In this document: one piece after another, positions 58,104 to 64,000 of the stretch
Numbering within the stretch: position 1 is the stretch's first letter
How the letters are laid out: every line of letters begins with the position of its first letter
NCBI RefSeq assembly: GCF_014851865.1
Contig: NZ_JACVAM010000001.1
Span: 248,001-312,000 of the forward strand
Length of the DNA: 64,000 nt
DNA from: Pseudomonas sp. PDM16
GTDB taxonomy: Bacteria; Pseudomonadota; Gammaproteobacteria; Pseudomonadales; Pseudomonadaceae
Direction of reading: 5' to 3'
The notes under the pieces: model-generated
The model's database searches: none
What the model was told of the DNA's origin: nothing
Seen by the model: the letters and a program-made list of their open reading frames with translations, nothing else
Translations under genes and position numbers: made by a program

Positions 58104-60805
58104 ACGAGGCGGTCGCCCGGCTTGCCGGCGTCGGCCTCGACTACGGCCAGACCAAGGCGCTTGAACGAATCGACTTGGAACTACCGGCACGGCAGATGGT
58201 TGGGCTGATAGGCCCGGATGGCGTCGGCAAGTCCAGTCTCCTGGCGCTGATAGCCGGCGCCCGCCGGATTCAACAGGGCAGTGTGCAGGCGCTGGGCGGC
58301 GACATGGCCGACCCTCGGCATCGGCGCAACGTTTGCCCCCATATCGCCTACATGCCTCAAGGGCTGGGCCGGAACCTCTACCCGACGCTATCGGTGTTCG
58401 AGAACCTCGATTTCTTCGGACGCCTGTTCGGCCAGAATGCCACCGAGCGCGAGCGGCGCATCGATGATCTGTTGCGCAGCACAGGAATGGCAGCATTCCG
58501 CGAGCGACCGGCGGGCAAACTCTCCGGCGGCATGAAGCAGAAGCTCGGCTTATGCTGCGCCCTGATCCACGATCCGGATCTGCTGATCCTGGACGAGCCC
58601 ACTACGGGTGTCGATCCGCTGTCACGCAACCAGTTCTGGGACCTGATCGATCGTATCCGCAGCCAGCGGCCGCAAATGAGCGTACTGGTGGCCACCGCCT
58701 ACATGGAGGAAGCAGAGCGCTTCGACCATCTTGTGGCAATGGACGCCGGCCACGTGCTGGCAACCGGCACCCCCGGCGAGTTGCGCCAACGTACGGGCTG
58801 CGACAGCCTGGAGCAGGCCTTTATCGCCCTGCTACCGGAGCAGCGTCGGCGTGGCCACCGGAAGGTGGAAATCCCCCCCCTGAAGGACAGCAGCGAGATC
58901 GCCATCGAAGCACGCGATCTGACCATGCGCTTCGGTGATTTTGTGGCGGTGGACCGTGTGTCGTTCCGTATCCGTCGTGGCGAGATATTCGGCTTCCTAG
59001 GCTCCAACGGCTGCGGCAAGAGCACCACGATGAAGATGCTCACCGGCCTGCTGCCGGCCAGCGATGGCGAGGCTCTGCTGTTCGGCCAGGCGGTGGACCC
59101 GAGGGACATGGCCACCCGCAAACGGGTCGGCTACATGTCCCAGGCATTCTCGCTCTACAGCGAGCTGACCGTGCGCCAGAACCTGATACTGCACGCTCGC
59201 CTGTTCCATGTTTCGGGAGAACTCATCCCTGCACGCGTGGATGAGATGGCCGAGCGTTTCAACCTGCGAGAAGTCATGGACGCTCTGCCCGAGCGCCTGC
59301 CACTGGGCATACGTCAGCGCCTGTCGCTGGCCGTGGCAGTGATTCACCAGCCGGAAATCCTGATCCTCGACGAGCCCACCTCGGGGGTCGACCCGGTGGC
59401 ACGAGACGGCTTCTGGCAGTTGATGCTCGACCTGTCGCGCAATGATGGGGTGACCATCTTCATCTCCACCCATTTCATGAACGAAGCCCAGCGCTGTGAC
59501 CGTATCTCGCTGATGCATGCCGGCAAAGTGCTGGACAGTGACACCCCGCAGGGGCTGATGGAAAAGCGCGGGCTGGACAGCCTGGAGGCCACTTTCATTG
59601 CCTACCTGCAGGAAGCGGTCGGCGAGCAACCGGTCAGCGAAGCTCCGCCGCTGGAACAGGCCCGACCTCGGCAGCCCCAGCGCTTCAGCCTGAGGCGGCT
59701 GCTCAGTTACGCCCGGCGAGAGTCGCTGGAGTTGCGCCGCGACCCCATTCGCGGCGGCATGGCCTTGCTCGGCACCGTGCTGCTGCTCTTCATCATCGGC
59801 TACGGCATCAGCCTGGATGTGGAGGATCTGACCTTCGCGGTGCTCGACCGAGACCGCACCACCACCAGCCAGGAGTACCACCTGAACCTGTCCGGTTCGC
59901 GCTACTTCCTGGAAAAGCCGCCGCTTACCGATTACTCCGATCTTGAGCGCCGGCTACGTAATGGCTATATCAGCCTGGCGGTGGAGATACCTCCGCACTT
60001 CGGCCGCGACCTCAAGCGCGGCGCGAACCCACAGATCGGCATGTGGATCGATGGCGCCATGCCCACCCGCGCCGAAACCATCAAAGGCTATGTGAGCGGC
60101 CTGCACCAGCATTACCTGGCCGAGCTGGCACGGCGATCATCGCAACCCCAGGCGGCCAGCGCCGCGGAGCTGGAAGTGCGCTACCGATACAACCCGGACG
60201 TGGAAAGCCTTAAAGCCATGGTGCCGGCGGTCATCCCGCTGCTCTTGATGCTGATTCCCGCCATGCTCACGGCCCTTGGCGTAGTGCGCGAAAAGGAGTT
60301 GGGCTCGATCACCAACCTCTACGTCACCCCGGTAACGAGGCTGGAGTTCCTCCTCGGCAAGCAACTCCCCTACATCGCCCTCGGCCTGTTCAACTGTGCG
60401 TTGCTGGTGCTGCTGGCAATCGTCGTATTCGATGTGCCGCTCAAGGGTAGCTGGCTGACACTGGGGTTCGGTGCCCTGCTCTACGTCGCCTGTGCCACGG
60501 GCCTGGGCCTGCTCATGTCGACCTTCACCAAGAGCCAGATTGCCGCCGTGTTCGGCACCGCCATCGCCACCCTGCTGCCGGCCGTGCAGTTTTCCGGGCT
60601 GATCTATCCGGTGGCCTCGCTGGAAGGCTTCGGCGCGCTGATCGGCCAGCTCTACCCGACCTCGCAGTTCCTGGTGATCAGCCGCGGTATCTTCTCCAAG
60701 GCGCTCGAATTGCAGGATCTCGCCGGCTATTTCATCGCCCTTGGGCTGACCGTGCCGTTACTGACACTGCTCAGCGCCAGCCTGCTGCGCAAACAGGAGG
60801 TGTGA
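58100..60805 (+). CDS. ABC exporter fusion: two ATPase domains plus ABC-2 permease (RbbA/YhiH-like)
   Basis: Protein of 901 residues. ATPase 1 (about 1-245) has Walker [10 protein letters not shown], signature [11 protein letters not shown] and Walker [14 protein letters not shown]. ATPase 2 (about 275-510) has Walker [10 protein letters not shown] and Walker [14 protein letters not shown], but its signature reads [12 protein letters not shown] instead of LSGGQ, a variation also seen in this family. An ABC-2 permease domain occupies about 545-895 with six helices and a large periplasmic loop. The start overlaps the HlyD stop; the following permease gene overlaps its stop. The E. coli relative RbbA has been connected to ribosomes, but the operon context here favours export. 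Confidence 0.93.
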   Translation: MNEAVARLAGVGLDYGQTKALERIDLELPARQMVGLIGPDGVGKSSLLALIAGARRIQQGSVQALGGDMADPRHRRNVCPHIAYMPQGLGRNLYPTLSVFENLDFFGRLFGQNATERERRIDDLLRSTGMAAFRERPAGKLSGGMKQKLGLCCALIHDPDLLILDEPTTGVDPLSRNQFWDLIDRIRSQRPQMSVLVATAYMEEAERFDHLVAMDAGHVLATGTPGELRQRTGCDSLEQAFIALLPEQRRRGHRKVEIPPLKDSSEIAIEARDLTMRFGDFVAVDRVSFRIRRGEIFGFLGSNGCGKSTTMKMLTGLLPASDGEALLFGQAVDPRDMATRKRVGYMSQAFSLYSELTVRQNLILHARLFHVSGELIPARVDEMAERFNLREVMDALPERLPLGIRQRLSLAVAVIHQPEILILDEPTSGVDPVARDGFWQLMLDLSRNDGVTIFISTHFMNEAQRCDRISLMHAGKVLDSDTPQGLMEKRGLDSLEATFIAYLQEAVGEQPVSEAPPLEQARPRQPQRFSLRRLLSYARRESLELRRDPIRGGMALLGTVLLLFIIGYGISLDVEDLTFAVLDRDRTTTSQEYHLNLSGSRYFLEKPPLTDYSDLERRLRNGYISLAVEIPPHFGRDLKRGANPQIGMWIDGAMPTRAETIKGYVSGLHQHYLAELARRSSQPQAASAAELEVRYRYNPDVESLKAMVPAVIPLLLMLIPAMLTALGVVREKELGSITNLYVTPVTRLEFLLGKQLPYIALGLFNCALLVLLAIVVFDVPLKGSWLTLGFGALLYVACATGLGLLMSTFTKSQIAAVFGTAIATLLPAVQFSGLIYPVASLEGFGALIGQLYPTSQFLVISRGIFSKALELQDLAGYFIALGLTVPLLTLLSASLLRKQEV

Positions 60806-61929
60806 TGGAGCGCCTGGCCAACATCTTTCACCTCGGCATCAAGGAGCTGCGCAGCCTGCAGCATGACCTGGCGCTGGTTATCCTGATCGTCTGGGCGTTC
60901 AGCCTGGGCGTGTACTCCTCCGCAACCAGCATGCCGGAAAGCCTGCACAATGCCGCCATCGCGGTGGTCGACGAGGACCAGTCGCAGCTGTCAGAGCGCC
61001 TGATCCAGGCCTTCCAGGCACCCTACTTCCGTACACCGGAACGCATCGATCTGAGCCAGATGGATCGCGGCATGGACTCCGGACGCTACACCTTCACCCT
61101 GAACATTCCTCCGAACTTCCAGCGCGACGTGCTCGCCGGTCGCAGCCCGGCGATCCAGCTCAATGTCGATGCCACCCAGGTGAGCATGGCGTTCACCGGA
61201 GCGGGGTACATCCAGAACATCGGTGCCAGCGAGGTTGCCGAGTTCGCTCGCCGCTACCGCGGCGAACTGCAACAACCTGCGGAGCTGGCGGTGCGGGTCG
61301 CCTTCAACCCCAACTTGATACGTGCCTGGTTCGGCTCGGTGATGGAGGTGATCAATCAGATCACCATGCTATCGATCATCCTCACCGGCGCGGCACTGAT
61401 CCGCGAGCGCGAGCATGGCACGGTCGAGCACCTGCTGGTGATGCCGGTGACACCGCTGGAAATCATGCTGGCCAAGGTATGGTCGATGGGGCTGGTGGTC
61501 CTTTGCGCCGCCACACTGTCATTGCTGCTGGTGGTCCAGGGTTGGCTGAAGGTGCCGATCGAGGGTTCGCTATTGCTGTTCTTGGTGGGTGCTGCGCTGC
61601 ACCTATTCGCGACCACCTCGATGGGCATCTTCTTCGGTACGGTAGCGCGTTCGATGCCTCAGCTGGGGCTGCTGATCATTCTGGTGCTGCTGCCGCTGCA
61701 GATTCTTTCCGGCGGCACCACACCCCGCGAGAGCATGCCGGAACTGGTACAGCAGATCATGCTGGCGGCGCCGACAACCCATTTTGTCGCACTGGCTCAA
61801 GCGATTCTGTATCGCGGAGCCGGGTTGTCCATCGTCTGGCCACAGTTGCTGGCCATCGCCGGGATCGGTGCTCTGTTCTTTGCTGCGGCGCTGCTGCGCT
61901 TCCGCAAGACCTTGGCGCAGATGGCCTGA
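60805..61929 (+). CDS. ABC-2 family transporter permease (YhhJ-like)
   Basis: Permease of 374 residues: one N-terminal helix (about 22-42), a periplasmic loop of about 140 residues, then five C-terminal helices with the ABC-2 signature REREHGTVEHLLVMPVTPLEIMLAKV near residue 200. I use ATG at 60805, five bases after an AGGAGG ribosome site, rather than the GTG one codon earlier. It pairs with the permease half of the upstream fusion to complete the exporter. A repeat element begins 12 bases after its stop. Confidence 0.92.
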   Translation: MERLANIFHLGIKELRSLQHDLALVILIVWAFSLGVYSSATSMPESLHNAAIAVVDEDQSQLSERLIQAFQAPYFRTPERIDLSQMDRGMDSGRYTFTLNIPPNFQRDVLAGRSPAIQLNVDATQVSMAFTGAGYIQNIGASEVAEFARRYRGELQQPAELAVRVAFNPNLIRAWFGSVMEVINQITMLSIILTGAALIREREHGTVEHLLVMPVTPLEIMLAKVWSMGLVVLCAATLSLLLVVQGWLKVPIEGSLLLFLVGAALHLFATTSMGIFFGTVARSMPQLGLLIILVLLPLQILSGGTTPRESMPELVQQIMLAAPTTHFVALAQAILYRGAGLSIVWPQLLAIAGIGALFFAAALLRFRKTLAQMA

Positions 61930-61941
61930 GCAAGCAACACC

Positions 61942-62097
61942 AGAACCTGTTTAGGAGCGTTTGAACCAGGGCCAGGCAAGGCGAAATGGGGCGAGGGCCG
62001 GTCATAGCCGCGGACGACTTTACGAGCTGTAAATGAGCAGCCCGAGTCCCGTTTCAACGCAGCCTGGCCGACGATCAAGAGATCCTGAACAGATTCT
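61942..62097 (-). repeat. TIR repeat element, copy 3
   Basis: 156-bp copy between the convergent ABC permease and FliL-like genes. The left end is AGAACCTGTTTAGGAGCG at 61942 and the right end is AGATCCTGAACAGATTCT at 62080-62097. The change of ACGA to AGGA on the left is matched by TCGT to TCCT on the right, preserving pairing. The internal stem-loop is TTTAC-GAGCT-GTAAA at 62019-62033. The terminal A is the last base of the FliL-like TGA stop. Confidence 0.85.
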
Positions 62098-62507
62098 CAC
62101 TGGATGATCAAGTTGTTGAACAACAGGTCCTCGACGATGGGCTTGCCTTCCTCCTGGGTCAGCACCTCCTGCACCTGCTTGAGCGCTTCCTGACGCAACG
62201 TCTCCTTGGCCGCCTCGTCCGCCATGCTGGCGTCGGTCTGCTGGGAGAACAGCATCACCAACTGATTGCGGATCAGCGGCTCGTGATGCTCGACCTTCTC
62301 CTCGGCTTCGCTGCCGGTCACGCGCAGAGCGATATCAGCCTTGAAGAACTTCAGCTTTGGCCCGGCGCCGAAGTTGCCCACCAGGGCAGGCACCAGGCTG
62401 ACATAGGCGACCTTGGGCGCAGCGTTCTCTTCCTCACCACCGCCGCTGTTGGCCAGGGCGGCGCAGGGCAGGATCAGGGCCAGCAGCAAAGCGATGCACT
62501 TTTTCAC
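62097..62507 (-). CDS. Secreted FliL-like protein
   Basis: Protein of 136 residues with a cleavable signal peptide (KKCIALLLALILPCAALA) in place of the membrane anchor of flagellar FliL. The mature part has the FliL pattern: YVSLVPALVGNFG, KFFKADIALRVTG, IRNQLVMLFSQQ, LRQEALKQVQEVL and a C-terminal VEDLLFNNLIIQ. It is not in a flagellar cluster. P. aeruginosa has a similar gene next to the same oxidoreductase as I recall. A role in the envelope or motility is inference. Confidence 0.82.
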   Translation of the reverse strand: MKKCIALLLALILPCAALANSGGGEEENAAPKVAYVSLVPALVGNFGAGPKLKFFKADIALRVTGSEAEEKVEHHEPLIRNQLVMLFSQQTDASMADEAAKETLRQEALKQVQEVLTQEEGKPIVEDLLFNNLIIQ

Positions 62508-62665
62508 GAATGAGTCCTCGAAGGCAGATGCCGCCTAGCATAGCCATAGAGCCTCTCGTGCCCAAGCCCGACGCTTATGGTGTGCCATCAGGTGTGGGCA
62601 TGCTCGTTGACCCAATGGGCGTGCCTCCTACACTGCCGGTCAGTCACGAACCCGAGGAAAGTGCG

Positions 62666-63646
62666 ATGAAAGCCCTGCTCTGCAAAGCCTTCGGCCCGGC
62701 GTCCAGCCTGGTCCTGGAAGACCTGCCCAGCCCCGAGCCGAAGAAGAACGAGGTGCTGATCGAGGTGCACGCCGCCGGGGTCAACTTCCCCGACACCCTG
62801 ATCATCGAGGGCAAGTACCAGTTCAAGCCGCCCTTCCCGTTCGCCCCGGGTGGCGAGGCCGCTGGTGTAGTCAAGGCGGTCGGCGAGAAGATCACTCACC
62901 TCAAACCTGGCGACCGCGTGATGGCACTGACCGGTTGGGGTGGCTTCGCCGAAGAGGTGGCAGTGCCGTCCTACAACGTGCTGCCGGTGCCGAAGAGCAT
63001 GGAGCTCACCACGGCAGCCGCGTTCGGCATGACCTATGGCACCTCGATGCATGCCCTCAAGCAGCGCGCCAACCTGCAGCCAGGCGAGACCCTGCTGGTG
63101 CTCGGTGCCTCCGGTGGCGTGGGCCTCGCCGCTGTGGAAATCGGCAAGGCCATGGGTGCCAAAGTGATTGCCGCAGCAAGCACCGCCGAGAAGCTGGAAG
63201 TGGCGCGCAACGCCGGCGCCGACCACCTGATCAATTACAGCGAGCAGAGCCTGAAGGACGAGGTGAAGAAACTCACCGGCGGTCAGGGCGTCGACGTGAT
63301 CTACGATCCGGTGGGCGGCGAGCTGTTCGAGGAAGCCTTCCGCTCCATCGGCTGGAATGGCCGCTTCCTGGTCGTCGGCTTCGCCGCCGGCGGTGGCATT
63401 CCGGCCTTGCCAGCCAATCTGCCGTTGCTCAAGGGCGCGGCATTGGTCGGCGTGTTCTGGGGCTCCTTCGCCCAACGCCAGCCACAGGACAACGCCGCCA
63501 ATTTCGAGCAACTGTTCGCCTGGCACGCCGAGGGCAGGCTCAAGCCACTGGTGTCCCAGACCTTCCCGCTGGCACGTGGGGGCGAAGCCATCGACGCCCT
63601 GGGCCAGCGCAAGGCCGTGGGCAAAGTCGTGGTGACTGTTCGCTGA
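62666..63646 (+). CDS. NADPH:quinone oxidoreductase-like protein (MDR family)
   Basis: Zinc-independent medium-chain dehydrogenase/reductase of 326 residues, similar to QOR. The N-terminal catalytic domain has HAAGVNFPDTLIIEGKYQ and PFAPGGEAAGVV; the Rossmann motif is LVLGASGGVGLAAVEIGKAMGA near residue 145; the cofactor and substrate part includes YDPVGGELFEEAFRS. No zinc-ligand cysteines are present. The start is ATG at 62666 with GAGGAA before it; the longer upstream frame is non-homologous. The substrate is unknown, probably a quinone or enoyl compound. Confidence 0.9.
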   Translation: MKALLCKAFGPASSLVLEDLPSPEPKKNEVLIEVHAAGVNFPDTLIIEGKYQFKPPFPFAPGGEAAGVVKAVGEKITHLKPGDRVMALTGWGGFAEEVAVPSYNVLPVPKSMELTTAAAFGMTYGTSMHALKQRANLQPGETLLVLGASGGVGLAAVEIGKAMGAKVIAAASTAEKLEVARNAGADHLINYSEQSLKDEVKKLTGGQGVDVIYDPVGGELFEEAFRSIGWNGRFLVVGFAAGGGIPALPANLPLLKGAALVGVFWGSFAQRQPQDNAANFEQLFAWHAEGRLKPLVSQTFPLARGGEAIDALGQRKAVGKVVVTVR

Positions 63647-63654
63647 TCACCCTT

Positions 63655-63682
63655 CGAAGGGCGTGCTTGAGCGCGCCCTTCG
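63655..63682 (+). terminator. Hairpin after the quinone oxidoreductase gene
   Basis: CGAAGGGCG (63655-63663) pairs with CGCCCTTCG (63674-63682). There is no T-run after it, so termination would be weak. Confidence 0.45.
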
Positions 63683-63923
63683 CACCACTCGTGACTCGCC
63701 TCTCAAATCCGACTGTTTTACTCGTAGTATCAAAAAGCCTTCACCGCGCCGCGCATTTAGCCGTTAGAATCGCCGACCTCGCAGTGACCGACTAGTCCGA
63801 TTTAGCCCTGTCGTTACTGCAGCCCCCGCCGCTTATCCAATAACAATTCATGCACTCCGGGGCACGCTGCGCCACTTCCGGCGCCGGCGTCATCGTCTAT
63901 TTGTCCGAAAATGGAGGTTTGAA

Positions 63924-64000
63924 GTGTTCAAGAACTGTATGTCCGCCTTGCTGATGATCACCGCCCTCGCCCTGAGTGGCCCTGCCGCGGCACAGCTGTC
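63924..64000 (+). CDS. N-terminus of an exported protein (cut by window edge)
   Basis: GTG start with a good ribosome site (GGAGG, seven bases before). The first 25 codons give FKNCMSALLMITALALSG then PAAAQL, a signal peptide with cleavage after AAA. The rest lies outside the window, so the function cannot be stated. The 277-base gap before it contains the weak hairpin above and a TAGAAT box at 63765-63770 that could be a -10. Confidence 0.65.
   Translation, partial: MFKNCMSALLMITALALSGPAAAQL

Overview
The window is high-GC proteobacterial chromosome with gene content and order typical of Pseudomonas (broad sense). The blocks pilGHIJ-gshB-tonB-algH-ruvX-pyrR-pyrB-pyrC' and pckA-hslO-hslR-rimB-rimK ... 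amgRS-tex-gshA-argA-argE-pit ... gcvPHT ... ubiI-ubiH-pepP-ygfB-zapA-6S RNA-fthC match P. aeruginosa as I remember it. In that species the first block lies far from the rest, so the join near position 9,000 is probably a lineage-specific arrangement. The genus call is strong; I do not assign a species.

Layout. 1-2,924: type IV pilus chemosensory genes on the minus strand (pilJ cut by the window edge, then pilI, pilH, pilG). 3,150-8,973: plus-strand run from glutathione synthetase through a TonB protein, AlgH and RuvX to the pyrimidine genes, ending in a catalytically dead dihydroorotase homologue. 9,035-13,625: pckA, the Hsp33 and Hsp15 stress proteins, and the RimB/RimK ribosomal protein modification pair. 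13,730-24,832: a large MASE1-PAS-GGDEF-EAL protein, the AmgS/AmgR (EnvZ/OmpR) pair, tex, a thioesterase, gshA and a small RMF-like protein. 24,929-36,639: argA, argE, a phosphate transporter, a CYTH-CHAD protein, an orphan secretion ATPase, QmcA/NfeD, a diguanylate cyclase, a DUF2388 protein and a lipoprotein hydrolase. 36,702-41,377: the glycine cleavage operon gcvT-gcvH-gcvP. 41,487-47,652: an iron(III) ABC permease and its binding protein, split by about 3.2 kb of decaying foreign DNA. 47,771-53,620: ubiquinone hydroxylases, pepP, ygfB, zapA and the 6S RNA. 53,626-64,000: fthC, a 42-residue membrane protein, an EVE-domain protein, a diguanylate cyclase, a tripartite export ABC system, a FliL-like secreted protein, a quinone oxidoreductase and the first codons of an exported protein.

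Most of the window is conserved housekeeping DNA. Two structures are not explained by ordinary annotation. First, three copies (142-156 bp) of an inverted-repeat element sit at 39,680, 49,493 and 61,942. All three have the same orientation, all keep a small internal stem-loop, and in all three the terminal A of the repeat is the last base of the TGA stop codon of the adjacent minus-strand gene. Second, the iron transporter locus carries two diverged copies of the binding-protein/permease intergenic region as direct repeats (43,104-43,313 and 46,507-46,662). Each copy carries a stub of the gene missing on its side, as expected if a homologous donor segment integrated by a single crossover. The DNA between them holds an intact GT-C-type membrane glycosyltransferase and a frameshifted UbiA-type prenyltransferase.
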